The translations under genes were made by a program, and so were the position numbers. Below, one piece after another: positions 1-10,800 of a stretch of DNA of 64,000 nucleotides (its first letter is position 1; each line of letters opens with the position of its first letter). The stretch is from Agrypnia vestita (lineage: Eukaryota; Arthropoda; Insecta; Trichoptera; Phryganeidae). The DNA lies in NCBI GenBank assembly GCA_016648135.1, contig JADDOH010007989.1, forward strand, positions 1 through 64,000. Direction: 5' to 3'. The notes beneath the pieces are model-generated. The model did not search any database, was not told where the DNA came from, and saw only the letters and a program-made list of their open reading frames with translations.

Positions 1-48
1 TAATTATTTGCAAAAAGGACCTTGTTTTTAATAATATTCAATTTACTA

Positions 49-300
49 CAGTAAAACCTCGTTAATTTGAAATTGCGACCCGAAAAAACATTTCGAATTG
101 CGCTGAACCCCGTTTTCGCCAAATGAGATACCGCAGCTGTCATCGTAACCTCATGACATTTCCGCAACAAGATATGCGAGTCCCGGTGTGTACACGTCAA
201 ATGACCGCGTCATTGTCCCCGAAACATGAGCGTAGATGTTGATGCGACATGCCGAGCGGAATGTTTCGCGATTTGTCCCCTAGTGAACACATGGCTTTAG
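49..300 (+). mobile_element. Possible pogo/Tigger-like terminal fragment
   Basis: The segment starts after a TA with CAGTAAAACCTCGTTAA, which looks like the TIR of pogo/Tigger-type Tc1-mariner elements. The rest is more GC-rich than its surroundings but I see no transposase motif and no matching opposite end. This rests on recognition of the end only, so it is tentative. Confidence 0.3.
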
Positions 301-339
301 GGAATGCAATCCTGATACCGCGAGATCTCGAGGCATTTT

Positions 340-678
340 ACGGGATCAATCAATCCCGAACCGAAAAATCGGACGAGATTATCAGAATCGGAATTGTCGG
401 GATTAAAAGAAGCTTTAAAAGTATATAAATCCAATCCTCCTTGCATGCTCTCCGATACCGACAGATTGGAAACTTTCATAAAAAAAGAGATGAATCTACG
501 AATTCAGAGGAAGTAGAGGCGTATATTTAGAATTCGTCTACAATATTGTTTACTTTCATTGGTCCCCACCAGCGTTGGGTCCGAAAGGACATTTTCAGCT
601 GCTGGGCATCTAGCATCTGAAATAAGATGCCGCCTAGATAAAATAATCGACATGCTCAGCTTCCTACGAAGCCATTTT
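340..678 (+). pseudogene. hAT transposase C-terminal remnant
   Basis: One frame reads through a hAT-like C-terminus: an LKEALKVYKSNP stretch, DRLETFIKKEMN, then VPTSVGSERTFSAAG and DMLSFLRSHF. The last two match the hAT dimerisation domain, whose hallmark is the SERxFSAAG core followed by an RxRL and an LxFLRS block. The frame carries one TAG stop at 514-516. The hAT catalytic domain and TIRs are absent, and the 3' end passes directly into LINE coding sequence. It is a truncated transposon relic, not an active gene. Confidence 0.7.
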
Positions 679-1179
679 ACAAGAAGAATAGTATACTATG
701 CACTGTGTCACTCACTCATTAATTATGCAACTGTCAGTTGGGGTGGTGCAGCTTCTACTATCTTAGATGCATTAAGCAAAGCCCAGAAAATGGCATTGAG
801 AGTTCTTCATAAAAAGCCATTTCGTTTTCCTTCAGAAGAACTTTTCAGAGAATGTCACGTCCTGGACATCAATCAAATATATTTACTCAACACTTTAAAA
901 TATTTTTTCCGACATAAACAAGATCACCAAAAAATAACTCACTCACACTCAACAAGGGCACTGGTGAACAGCGAATATCTTGTACCAAAATTCACAAAAA
1001 CATTTTCACAAAGATTTCACCTCTTCCAAGCACCAAAAATATTCAATACTCTTAACACTACACTAAAAACTTGTAGCCATAGTCTCGCATATTTTTCTTC
1101 AAAAGTGAAACTATGGCTGCATGAAAAGGGAAGGAAGCATGTCCAAAACCTACTAATAAAACTCCATGATATAAACTAA
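679..1179 (+). pseudogene. LINE reverse transcriptase C-terminal tail
   Basis: The open frame from the upstream hAT piece continues without a stop into the RT tail of a Jockey/CR1-like LINE. Markers are RIVYYALCHSLINYATVSWGGA, split here as VYYALCHSL and NYATVSWGGA, and QKMALRVLHKKP, matching the thumb-and-tail region that follows the palm. No catalytic YxDD is present, so the copy is 5'-truncated. The same tail type occurs at 18640-19100 (VYYASVHAL, QYGIIGWGGA). The whole ORF lacks an ATG; its first usable codon is TTG at 559. Confidence 0.75.
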
Positions 1180-1560
1180 ATTTGAAAAATACTAATCCTA
1201 CAAGAACATTTACTTTCATCTTTCTAAAAACTTTTAATTGTTTTATTTTATTTTATTAAATATCCTATTCAGATCATTTTTTTCCTTTGTCTATAATAGA
1301 ATTAATTAACACCATTATTAGATTGTAAACATTTAATTATTACTATTACTCAATTTTAATTGGCAATAATATTGATTCACAAATGTTATATAAATACTAA
1401 ATATTCTTGAACATTATACTACTGGAAGAGCACTGTCTGCTATAATACAGTAAACTACTAGTGTAGCAGGCAGGGCATCAAATCAATTGTAGTGTTTACT
1501 TGCTGCCAAGACTCTCAGCAACAATGAAAAAAGCTTAATTTAATTTTGTAAACACTAATT
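1180..1560 (+). mobile_element. LINE 3' untranslated region
   Basis: This follows the RT-tail stop codon. The stretch from about 1230 (TTCTATAAT, ACTACTGGAAGAGCACT, GTGTAGCAGGCAGGGC, CAACAATGAAAAAAGCTTA) is repeated at 50260-50600. The second copy lacks the coding part, which identifies this as the family's 3' UTR and the other as a strongly 5'-truncated insertion. Confidence 0.75.
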
Positions 1561-1697
1561 GTAATACTTTGTAAACTTTGTAACATTGAATAAACATTGA
1601 ATAAAATGTAAACTTTGTAAACTTTGCAACATTGTAACATTGTAACATTGTAACATTGTAACATTGAATAAACGAATAAACGAATAAACGAATTTTC
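1550..1697 (+). repeat. 8-bp tandem repeat tail of a LINE
   Basis: Directly after the LINE 3' UTR come diverged GTAAACTTT units, then about five ATTGTAAC units and about four GAATAAAC units. The two 8-bp units succeed each other without a gap. CR1-type LINEs typically end in short tandem repeats, so this is probably an expanded LINE tail. Confidence 0.8.
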
Positions 1698-1969
1698 AAA
1701 ATCAGCCATAGATTAAGTGGACGATTTAAATTTTTTATGTTTTGTATGTTTAATTGTGTATGTCTATGGAGCTTTTAGTAATTACTTCATATAATCGAAT
1801 GGATGTCGCTGTGTAGTGCCAGAGGAAGGCATGGAAGCACTGCTGAAGCGACTTGAAGCGCTTGAGACGAGGATACAGAGACGGCTTCTAGAAACAAGCT
1901 GGATAGACTGCCATTCTATATTCCAATAACGAACGAATAATGAATTCACATTTGCTCGATTCACTTCTC

Positions 1970-2152
1970 ATTCGAAAATCCTTTTGATCTGTGTGTTACG
2001 AAGCCTAAAAGCTTATAACACGTTGTAACGAGTTGGCTTACGTGACTCGAGAAAGTCAGTCTGGCATGAAAGACAATACCGAGATCCTTGATTTCAGCAA
2101 CGCTTAAAATGTTTTCATCATTAATTATGTAATCAAACTTTTGGCCTTACTG
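1970..2152 (-). pseudogene. LINE reverse transcriptase fragment
   Basis: On the minus strand the frame reads EIKDLGIVFHARLTFSSHV and then TTCYKLLGFVTHRSK. This corresponds to the IKDLGVxxDxxLxFxxHI block just after the RT palm in Jockey/CR1 LINEs. Only about 60 codons remain. It sits just upstream, in its own orientation, of nothing recognisable, and next to a separate LINE 3' end at 2170-2540. Confidence 0.65.
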
Positions 2153-2164
2153 AACAACTATAGA

Positions 2165-2540
2165 TAAGACATTTTTTATTTATTTATTTTATTTATACAT
2201 GGGAAACTAACAGTACATATAAAAATCATATTACACATGATTATTACATAGTATAGAGACCATCTTACAAGTTTCCACATGTTATATATTAACATAATAA
2301 TATAGCAACAATAACTTCAGCTATACAAAAAAAAGTGAAATTTTTACTATGAAAGTCAAAGAATTAAAGGTAAAAGGGGAATCAGAAATGGATAGGAAAG
2401 AACAGTCTACTTAGTAAAAATGGGAAGAGATAAGAAGAAAAAGAAGTGGAAAAGATATATAGCATAAAGATATCTGATAAATACATCCGCATATACATAT
2501 ATGAGGTCTGGAAAAAAGAAAAAATGCACGAAAATCACAC
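2165..2540 (-). mobile_element. 5'-truncated LINE 3' end
   Basis: The minus strand matches the 3' UTR of the LINE at 36870-38290. Shared landmarks are the CAGACCTC segment, GATATCTTATGCTATA, TTTACTAAGTAGA, CTTGTAAGAT and TACTGTTAGTTTCCC, followed by a TAAATAAA tail. No coding sequence remains. Confidence 0.75.
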
Positions 2541-2896
2541 TTTTTTTTTTTTTTTTTTAATTTTAAGACTATCGACGTGTCAGAATGACGCTATTGGATA
2601 GTCATTTAGGACAAGGTGATTAGTACAGTTACAATTTACAATAAAAACATTAATACATTATACAATATAAGTATACTACTTGTTTATATTAAGATGCAGA
2701 TTGTTCTCCTCGGTCCAGTCTACTAACGCATCTAAGTCTTCCAAGCATGTCCGAGATATTCAAGTCTTGATATTATTATTGTTCTAATTACAAGTTTTTC
2801 TTAATTCATCCGAAACATAACATCTTATTAATATTTTTAAAATTGAAAGCAATTACTTTGGTCGCGCATTTTAACAAAATGTTAGTTATATTAGAA

Positions 2897-3040
2897 ATAA
2901 CTACTTACTGAGATTTTTAGTCTACCGATTTCGAGACGTACCCGTCTCTTCGTCGGGACAATCACTACACTAGCTTGTAAATACCACTACACATGGTATT
3001 ATTTACATACTAATACCTTTCCAACATATTCCCACTGTCA
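2897..3040 (+). mobile_element. Half of a foldback-element terminus
   Basis: TTTTAGTCTACCG, TTTCGAGACGTACCC and GTCTCTTCGTC here match the left TIR of the foldback element at 30032-30973. No inverted partner was found nearby, so this is a single surviving end. Confidence 0.5.
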
Positions 3041-3050
3041 ATATAATGAA

Positions 3051-3620
3051 ATGGTAATGAGCAATGGTGAAATAATCCCAAATTTCAACTCAAATTTCGA
3101 CTGTTGCGAACTCCTGAATAGTATTAATTTTAAAGTACCTAACCGTAGGACCCGCCAAAACATGCTGTTTTATTGTGACAATTTGGGCACAAACTATCGT
3201 TCAAATTCTAGCATACCTCGGATGCACAAACTTGGCAATGAACTACCTACATATGTCGACATTTTAAATCTATCTCTCTCAAAATTTAAAAAATCATTAT
3301 ATGATCATTTCTTTTCAAAATATTAAATTTTATATAATGTCTTAATTTTTTTATATATATAGCTGGCTATTCAAATTTAATATTGCTATATTATCGGTGA
3401 GTAAAAATTTCTGAGATCACTACTTTACACTTTTTTGCATATATACTTTTTTTACATATATGTCTAACCTCATTATGTTTAAACTATGTATATATACTTT
3501 TTTACATTTATACCCTTTATTTTCCTTTTACATTTAATCGTTTGTTGTATTTTAATTATGTATAAACCTGTTGTAAAAGGCTATTAAGCCGTGTAATTAA
3601 TAAAAATAAATAAATAAATT
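3051..3620 (+). pseudogene. LINE RT tail with 3' UTR
   Basis: The frame ends with VPNRRTRQNMLFYCDN, SSIPRMHKLGNELP and DILNLSLSKFKKSL, the C-terminal tail seen in other LINEs of this window (44290, 48117). The stop is at about 3324. The 3' UTR runs to a TAAATAAATAAA tail and contains a 12-nt hairpin, GGCT-ATTA-AGCC, at 3579-3590. Palm motifs are absent, so it is 5'-truncated. Confidence 0.75.
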
Positions 3621-3639
3621 CTAATAATTTCGTTGTCTA

Positions 3640-3800
3640 TCAGTCCGTCTGTCTGTCTGTCTGTCTATCGCCGTAACTTTGTGTAACGTCCTTAACTTCT
3701 TTATAGTAAAAATTCTTGCGAAACTTTTTTTTTAATAAAATAAATAAATACTTATTCCTTAGGAACCGACATGTAAAAGTACCGTCATTTTTGACAGGTT
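3640..3800. repeat. GTCT microsatellite and short shared repeat
   Basis: A short GTCT run occurs at about 3648-3668. The segment at about 3740-3800 (ACTTATTCCTTAGGAA, AAAGTACCGTCATTTT) recurs in reverse orientation at 33496-33545, next to another AGCATGC-type element. Its nature is unknown. Confidence 0.5.
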
Positions 3801-4138
3801 ACAGCTAGTATTATAATGAAAAAAATTAACAAAAAAGAGACAATAAAACAAGACATAATTAGATACCTAAGTGAATATTCATTCATATCATGTGTCGCAA
3901 AGCAATTTTTATACATGTGGTTGGATATTAATTAAATGTTGCGGTGCTTACTAATATTTACTGGTATTCTTAGATCGTGTGAGGATACAGAGATGGATAT
4001 CAATGTCTGTGATAAGACATTGTAAGCTCGGCATATTCCCACTACGGGTGAGCGCAATCCGAAGTTGGTGCGAACAACAGGAGTGTGGAAAAGGCAGTGT
4101 GTTCTAGTAGCCCTTGCTGGAACGTGAACGTTTATAAA

Positions 4139-5007
4139 GGTACTGATACACATGCTTATTTTTAAGCATGCTCATTAGCATGGTCAAAACTAGTATACTC
4201 TAACGACTGTACACACTTGCTCGTTATTAGCATGCTTATTTTAATCATGCGCACAGCTAACAATCAAACACACATGCTCATCACTGTGCATGCTCTTGTC
4301 ATATAATAGAGACGCTCTTATTCAAAATGGAAACTTTGCAAACTGAACCAGGAAATTCAAGTGAACCAATAAATCAAAACAGTTCTTGGGTTTAATCAAA
4401 CACACACGCATATTAGTGGCACGCTCTTATCATAGAATAGAGAGGAACTCTAGTTCAAAATTGAAAATTTGCACACTGAAATAGAAAATTCAAGTGAACC
4501 AATAAATCAAAACAGTTCCCGAGTTTTCATCCGCACATTTTTGACTTTAGTTTTTATAATTTTTATTGTATGATTTGAATTATTCATGTATTTTAATAAC
4601 GATTCATAAACATTATTTCTTGCTATATTATTTATACATAGCGGTGACCGAGTATTCCACAGACATTCGTGATTCCTATAAGTCACGAAAAGTAATGTTT
4701 TGTCATCTCCCCAACGCGCCATATTTGTTTCATCTGTCGCGGACTGAGAAGATCGCATCGATAATCGATACTAGCCGCGAATGACATTAGCATGCTCATA
4801 AACAAGCCTGTTCACACATGCTCAAAAGATACCCCTTCTCACTGTGAATGACATTAGCACGCTCATAAATCAACCGACGGTTGATTTTTGAGCGTGCTAG
4901 TAATGAGTATGCAATGTGCGTACACACATGCTACTAAGTAGCAATGGCTCAAGAAGCTCAACATTGCGCATGCTCACGTGCCACTAATGAGCGTGTGTAT
5001 CAGAACC
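4139..5007 (+). mobile_element. AGCATGC-rich TIR element, copy A
   Basis: The ends form an imperfect TIR of about 20 bp: GGTACTGATACACATGC at the left, and the complement of GGTTCTGATACACACGC at the right. The outer thirds are dense in AGCATGC-type self-complementary words. The core (ACCGAGTATTCCACAGAC, AGTCACGAAAAGTAATG, GATACTAGCCGCGAATG) is shared with copies at 32915-33490 and 57762-58455. No transposase is encoded, so it is probably a non-autonomous DNA transposon. A 120-130 bp segment is tandemly duplicated inside this copy. Confidence 0.7.
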
Positions 5008-5012
5008 ATAAG

Positions 5013-5726
5013 TGATAATGATAAACGAGATATTAGAAAACGTAAACAGTATAAAATACTTAGGTGTAATTGTAGATTCAAAACTAACATTTACAAAAAA
5101 TACTGAATTTGTGTCCTTACTTGGAAGAATAAGAAGATATACAATAGGATGTTTCTCCCGCACGTAGATTATTGTTTCAGTATATTATATATAAGCAACG
5201 AAGGAATGCTAAAGAAACTACAAATAGTACAAAACAGAGCGATGCGCATAATACTGAAGTGTAATAGGAGAACTAAAATAACAAAATATTGAATGCCCTA
5301 GAACTAGAAACCGTAAATCAAAGAATAAAATATAATGTAATGGTGCAAATATTTAAAACATGTATTATAAAACAAATATTAAACATGTATTAGTACCCAA
5401 ATACTTTGATGACAGGATGAAGCTGAATAAGGATTTTCATTCTTACAATACAAGAGGAAGCGACAACATAAGACTACCAAAGAAAAAGAAACACACCTCA
5501 CAAAATTGTATGATGTATAAAGGTATAAAAATCTTCGATAGCCTGCCAAAGGAAATTCAAAACACGGAGAATATAAGGAGGTTTAAATTGGAGTGCAAAC
5601 ATTTTATTGTAAAAACTTTTAAATGATTAGACGGAATGCAATATGTCTAAGTGGTATCATATATAAATGCATTACTACATTACACACAGCATTATGTGTG
5701 ATATTATATAATTAAGATAAATAAAT
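5013..5726 (+). pseudogene. LINE RT fragment and tail
   Basis: Three frames together encode an RT remnant: NSIKYLGVIVDSKLTF, then FLPHVDYCFSILY and KLQIVQNRAMRIILKCNRR, then the open tail 5360-5626 with FHSYNTRGSDNIRLP and FDSLPKEIQN. These follow the usual order of LINE thumb and C-terminal tail. Frameshifts and a stop break the first part. It ends in a TAAATAAATAA tail near 5720 and begins abruptly at the AGCATGC element. Confidence 0.75.
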
Positions 5727-6427
5727 AATAGGGATGGACAATTAAATTGGTTCGACAGATCGTATACAAGATGAAAATAGATGAAAATATGTAATAAAGT
5801 GAGAGTTGTGTGCCAGGGCGGATGAGTGCACCGCCCCATCTTCTCTGCCTACCCCGGTTGACAAATAAAGCTTGGTGTAACATCCCCAGGCGATGATGAA
5901 CGTACCAGAGTGGCATAAAAAATTTTGAATAAAAAAATGATCAAATGAACTTGTAATGGCCGTCGTCATAGAGAATCGGGCTACATTTCGAAACGAATGC
6001 CTTATTCATGAGGAATTATTAAATAGGGCGCATTAAGTTTTATCGCGGGGACAAAATGGAGGGGGCAAAAAAAGGGATCATCCTAATTGTCGTTTCGAAT
6101 TTAAAAATTCACTCGTAACGACCTCGCGTCGCCCGGGACCCAAAAAAGGCGGGAATAGAATAAAGCAAAAACAAAAAAACGCAGACTGTCCTCGAAATTA
6201 TACGTCTGACATCTGTCCGTCTCCGAGACGGGCGCAGCGGCGCCAAGCGACAGGAACGATTTTGAAAAATCGAAATATCCTCAAAAAAAAATTTTTATTA
6301 ATCAATTAGAAAGATATACAGAAAAATCAAATTAACGAAAAAAACTGAAATTGCAACCTCACAATAATTATCTGTTTTCTTTAATATATATTGTATCAAA
6401 TGTTTTTAAAAATAAAAATTAAAAATT
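5727..6427. other. No gene seen; repeat debris
   Basis: About 6283-6350 matches, in reverse, the body of the SINE at 7740-7980. A GC-rich patch at 6120-6260 is unassigned. No coding sequence is supported. Confidence 0.4.
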
Positions 6428-6536
6428 AATTGAATGGTGTATTACGAAAACGTTACGAGTCATATTTTTTCCAAAAATGAGTTAAGTATGCAAACATCTT
6501 CGGAATACCTAAATACACAAATCTGATACGAAAATT

Positions 6537-6768
6537 TATAATATTTTAAAAAATGAGGGTAACTACACTGTTTTATTCCACTATATTTATTTTGAATTGT
6601 TAGAACGTTTTCGGGATTTCTCCCATTGTCAATAACAACACGTTTACAACTTGTTATCGACAATTGTCGTTATTGACAATGGGAGAAATCCCGAAAACGT
6701 TCTAACAATTCAAAATAAATATAATGGAATAAAACAGTGTTATTTACCCTCTTTTTTTAAAATATTAA
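6537..6768. repeat. Long palindrome, arms about 100 bp
   Basis: The left arm (GAGGGTAA.. to ..CCCATTGTCAATAAC) is repeated almost exactly in reverse complement from about 6670 to 6768. The spacer of about 30 bp is itself partly self-complementary. Two short ORFs on opposite strands here (6460-6663 and 6651-6836) share a peptide because of this symmetry and are not genes. Confidence 0.85.
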
Positions 6769-7044
6769 AAATGAATTTCAACAATGTTACAAACAAAAAA
6801 CTTGAACGAAAATTTTTTATGTTTGTGTGTTTTTAAAGCATTTTAGAACATTGCGAAAATGAATGTATTTCGAAAATGTTTCTAGTCCTGGACTTGCAAC
6901 GTTTTCGAAGTAAATGCTGCGTATGACAACAGATTCTAAATAGCGACAGTGACCCTAAATACGGAGAAAATAGATTATATTCGAAAAGTCATCCAATACA
7001 TACAATCAGAACATTTAATTTTTTACCATGTAAATTAGAATGGC

Positions 7045-7089
7045 CTATTTCTACATCTTCAACAAATAATGTTGAAGATGTAGAAATAG
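7045..7089. repeat. Perfect 20-bp hairpin
   Basis: CTATTTCTACATCTTCAACA is followed by a 5-nt AATAA loop and its exact reverse complement. There is no sign that it is transcribed. Confidence 0.9.
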
Positions 7090-7241
7090 ATTATTATTAA
7101 GTTTTATATGTAAATCTAAGCATTAACCAAATCTATACGATTCTCATTATCACTTTCATTTTATGAATATATTTTTTTAAACCTAATGATGTATTTTATT
7201 CCAATAGAAAGTCCACATAATAAAAAGTGAATTTAATAAAA

Positions 7242-7472
7242 ATATCGTCGCTGTATATTTAATTAAGCCTATGTGCCGTTTAATACATTCTCAGATGAAC
7301 GAATCAATTTGTCAATTTTTCATATAAATAATCTGGCAAGTCTGCCTAGTAATTATATAAAATATTTTTTATAAATCTAGTCTTTGCAATTATTTTTTAA
7401 AACAGTTTCAATCGTTTATTTCAGAATGTACTAAAAGGCAGATAGGCTTAATTATATATACAGCGACGATAT
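7242..7472. repeat. Inverted repeat pair, about 50-bp arms
   Basis: The left arm at 7242-7292 (ATATCGTCGCTGTATATTTA, then AATTAAGCCTATGTGCC) pairs with 7423-7472. The spacing suggests a small MITE-like element within the larger foldback. Confidence 0.75.
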
Positions 7473-7739
7473 ATCACTTTAAAAAGGAAAAAAAAAATAT
7501 TTTGAATACAAGAGTTAATACCTGCCAAATAATATATATATATATAACATTAAACTTTTTCTTAATAAATTTTACAGGAGATATATTTTTCACACTCCTG
7601 AACAATTACAAAAGTGTGACTTGTAACGTTTTCGAAATACGCCACTCAATTTCTGGCGTCCTCTAGCGGTAGACGCACAAAAGGTATTTGTGACTATTGC
7701 ATTATAAAAAGCGGACCGCTTTTAAAATTGAATAAAAAT

Positions 7740-7980
7740 ATTAATCAATTAAAAATAGACTACATATATAAGGTCGAAAAATGTTCGTTAACTTACCAAA
7801 CTGCCGTGGCGAAATTGGATAACGCGCCATCCCCGGATAGAGTGGAGGTCCGGTGGTTCATATCCCGGTAGCAGTTAAAATATTTTTCGTTAATTTAATT
7901 TTTCTGTACGTGTTTTCTAATTGATTAAAACAATTGTTTAAATATTCACAGAACTTAGTTCTGAAATTGCAATTTCACAA
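7740..7980 (+). mobile_element. tRNA-derived SINE, copy 1
   Basis: A leader (TTAATCAATTAAAAATAGAC) precedes a tRNA-like region with an A box TGGCGAAATTGG and a slightly degraded B box GGTTCATATCC, ending CCCGGTAGCAG. A body rich in T runs follows (ATATTTTTCGTTAATTTAA). Related copies lie at 40762-40990 (reverse) and at 42404-43100 (split by a LINE). Confidence 0.65.
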
Positions 7981-8279
7981 TAATAATGTGTTTTCTTTAA
8001 AATATCTTTAAATTTAAATAGTTGCCATACTGCGAGGTCTTCCTGCATCCGTATAGTACTATTTCTTTTAAATATATACTGGTATATAAAAGGAGTTTAA
8101 TATTTAAAATATTGATTGGCATATTCTAGTGTAGAAGATCTGATTTGTGTCGAAAATATAAAATATTTAAATAAAGAATAAATTACTAAAAACAAATGTC
8201 AGCCTTTACCAGAATACGGACGTAGGTACATAGACAATCCACAAGAACAAGAGACTATACAGTGTCTCATAGCTAGTAA

Positions 8280-9205
8280 AAAAAACTTTTCAGGTGGATT
8301 CCTGCCTTGATAATGAGTCGAAATTGTTCAAGCAACCATGGCCTCATCAATAGTTATGAAGATATGCAATATCAAATTTTGTTTTTTTTCAACACTTGAT
8401 TTCCTCGTATTACGGGTTTGCTGGAACTAACTAACGAACTAACTAGCCCCATTCAATGGTTATTGATGACGACATCAACTACGAATCAGTTACCGACTGA
8501 ATGAGAACATTTTGTAACGACCAATTGAAAGCCAGAAAAATTTTCTGCTGCGAAACCTCGCGATTTGTCAAATTACCCATACCTACCAACATTACAAAAC
8601 ATTCCTGACTTATTTTTTTGCAAAAGGTTGAACTATCATTACAGTAGGTAACTTATATTATGGAAAATTCATTCGTTTCAATATATTTCGCTACGCTTCA
8701 AATAAAATAATGTAAACCTTGTAAAAATATCATTTTTCAATTTATTATTATATTATTCGACTTGTATTAAAGCGAATGAATTTTTCATTTTAAATACACA
8801 CTCTATATACCAGGGGCGTGCAGTGGGAACATCGCAGCATGACTTTTACGTAACCAATTATTTGGGAAAAAAATCGGAATACAACATATATTTCGTAATA
8901 TTTCTATCACAATTGTTATCATAGTATTCATATTTTGATATATCATAAAAATCTGTTGCACAAATATTTGATTTCCATTTTTTTTCTAAAATATGCGTCT
9001 ACCAAAAATTCATGCTTCAATGTTCCAACTACACGCGCCTGCTATATACTTTACAGTGATAATAATAGTTAAACTTTTCGCAAAAATAAGTCACATTTAT
9101 TGAAAAAAATGCTTACTTTGATATTGAATATAACTATTGATATTAATTAGGTCATGGTTTTTTGAATATTTTAGACTCGTTATCAAGGTACGAACTTACC
9201 TGTAA
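8280..9205. mobile_element. Degraded foldback element of the GGTTATTTG family
   Basis: The left half matches the arms at 59829-60357 (TTCCTGCCTTGATAATGAGTC, CAATAGTTATGAAGATATG, CTATCATTACAGTA, ATTCATTCGTTTCAATA). The right half (GCGAATGAATTTTTCATT, then AAAATAAGTCACA to GTTATCAAGG) is inverted. Unrelated sequence interrupts both halves (about 8405-8590 and 8790-9055). Confidence 0.5.
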
Positions 9206-9850
9206 AGTTTTTGCTATATATATATAAGCCATGAGACCCATTTTGTTTATTGCAAAAATTTCCCTAATTTCTGAATAACATGAGACAAATCCATGTGTAA
9301 GAGACTTGTTGAACACTACATCATAGACCATTCATGACAATATGGATAATCTTGTACATGAGGAAAATATATATACATTACGTAAAAAATTAAAATTTGA
9401 AAGATTCTCACGCTAAAGCCTCCTTCATCCCTAATTCCCGAAAAACCCCGATGAAATGACCGATTTCCTGTGTAATCCAGGAACAGCATGCTAATACCGC
9501 ATTTACATTTATAATAGTCTGTAAGATCGCTCACGGTGAGCGCTTAGATCACAAATAGCAAATTATCATATTTTCTAATATTAATATTGTAACAAAAAAG
9601 TGCGGTGTGGTCTAAACGTGAGTTTCTCCTAAATTACGGTGGACGCGTTCTCTCTACAAGCATTCATGAAAGTATAATATTATTCACAGTATTATTGAGT
9701 TTGTTTACATTTTTCAAGAACATAATTACTGGATTTTTGACCCCAGAAGGCTCGGTATTCGTCATTAATACAGATCTATATTATGATTGCGCTTAAAACG
9801 TAACCAGTTATTTTCCCATTTTTAGCTTCAAAAATTAACCAAATTCCTTG
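9206..9850. other. No feature recognised
   Basis: AT-rich sequence with only short ORFs lacking motifs. Confidence 0.4.
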
Positions 9851-9851
9851 T

Positions 9852-10112
9852 ATGCCAAAAATGAACACAGAGTTCGAGCAGAGGTTTTTCTTATTTTGTT
9901 CTCCAAGAATATACAATAACCTGCCATTAGACGTAAAGGGTCTTATAGTGTTGAAAAAATTCAAGCAGGAAATAACAAAGTGGCTCTTTGGTGTAGGTAG
10001 GACAAAAAATGAGAGCAATGAGTCATCCATATTTATTATAGCTTACATAGACTACAGGAACTATAATAGTCACAAAAACGTTTTGCAATGGAATCTTAGC
10101 TGTCACATTTGA
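9852..10112 (+). pseudogene. LINE RT C-terminal tail
   Basis: NTEFEQRFFLFCSPRIYNNLP and KKFKQEITKWLFG resemble the conserved LINE tail of the form NTxFGQRSFxFxxPRIWNxLP. There is no upstream palm, so only the last part of ORF2 survives. It lies tail-to-tail with a related fragment on the other strand. Confidence 0.6.
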
Positions 10113-10149
10113 CATATTGCTTTCGTTTTGAAATCTACCTACGTTTAGT

Positions 10150-10772
10150 AACCGCTTTGTTAACTTCTTTTGGAAAAATTCTTTCACTTTTAACCTTCAA
10201 TGTCAGATGGCAGTATGTTGTGGATTCGTGGAACACCGAACATGAAGGGGCGTTGGCCGAATTTTGTCATATTTTTCGGCACTGAAACATTTCCCGATGT
10301 TGTGGTTCCGCTATTTCTGGATTTAGATAGTGTGTGTGACAAAGAGCTTTTTTAAAGAATAATTTTAGTATTGAACTAGTGTATAGTCTTGTGTCAAGCA
10401 CGTGAAAATCTCTAAGTGGGTCTTCAGAGTTATATCTAAATGAATTCTTGTCTGTGATACATAGTATACCATTTTTGGAAGACTCAGATTCTTGAAGCTG
10501 CGTGGATTTTTGAATGCATGTATCGATTTTCTAACTTTGGAGCATAAACATTTGATGTGAGGAGCCCGACTTAGGTTTTCATCGATTGGCAGTCCAAGAT
10601 GTCTTGTTACTATATTTTTATCGATTATGTCACGGTAAGATTTATACTTGAAATACATGAGTGTGTTGTGATGTCTGGATGGGGAAATAGAGAATCTTAT
10701 TTTTTTAATTGAAAAGGCCAAGTATTTTTCTGTAACAAGTTTAAATATCTTATCTTTATTCCTTACGTACAA
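10150..10772 (-). pseudogene. LINE RT fragment, minus strand
   Basis: The minus strand reads VTRHLGLPIDENLSRAPHI, CSKVRKSIHAFKNPRSFKNL and LPKMVYYVSQTRIHLDI in the open frame 10365-10772. In another frame it continues with NMTKFGQRPFMFGVPRIHNILP at about 10195-10330. Order and spacing fit LINE thumb and tail. A frameshift separates the two parts. The 5' end lies at a perfect hairpin (10740-10797). Confidence 0.7.
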
Positions 10773-10800
10773 TGTAAGGAATAAAGATAAGATATTTATT
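10738..10800. repeat. Hairpin with about 25-bp arms
   Basis: AATATCTTATCTTTATTCCT and its complement flank a few bases. A further direct copy of TATTCCTTACGTACAAT follows. It marks the 5' boundary of the minus-strand LINE remnant and may be an inverted duplication made at insertion. Confidence 0.7.

Larger units (their letters stand above)
6428..7652. mobile_element. Nested inverted-repeat (foldback) element
   Basis: The ends match as an inverted repeat of about 35 bp containing TACGAAAACGTTACGAGTC at the left and the near-complement at 7607-7652. Inside are a palindrome with arms of about 100 bp (6537-6768), a perfect 20-bp hairpin (7045-7089) and a second inverted pair (7242-7292 with 7423-7472). 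It contains no transposase. The best description is a non-autonomous foldback or composite of MITE-like elements. Confidence 0.6.

Noticed and set aside
6460..6836. Two ORFs on opposite strands sharing the peptide VVIDNGRNPENVLTIQNKY
   Set aside because: They lie in the two arms of one palindrome, so the shared peptide follows from the inverted repeat.
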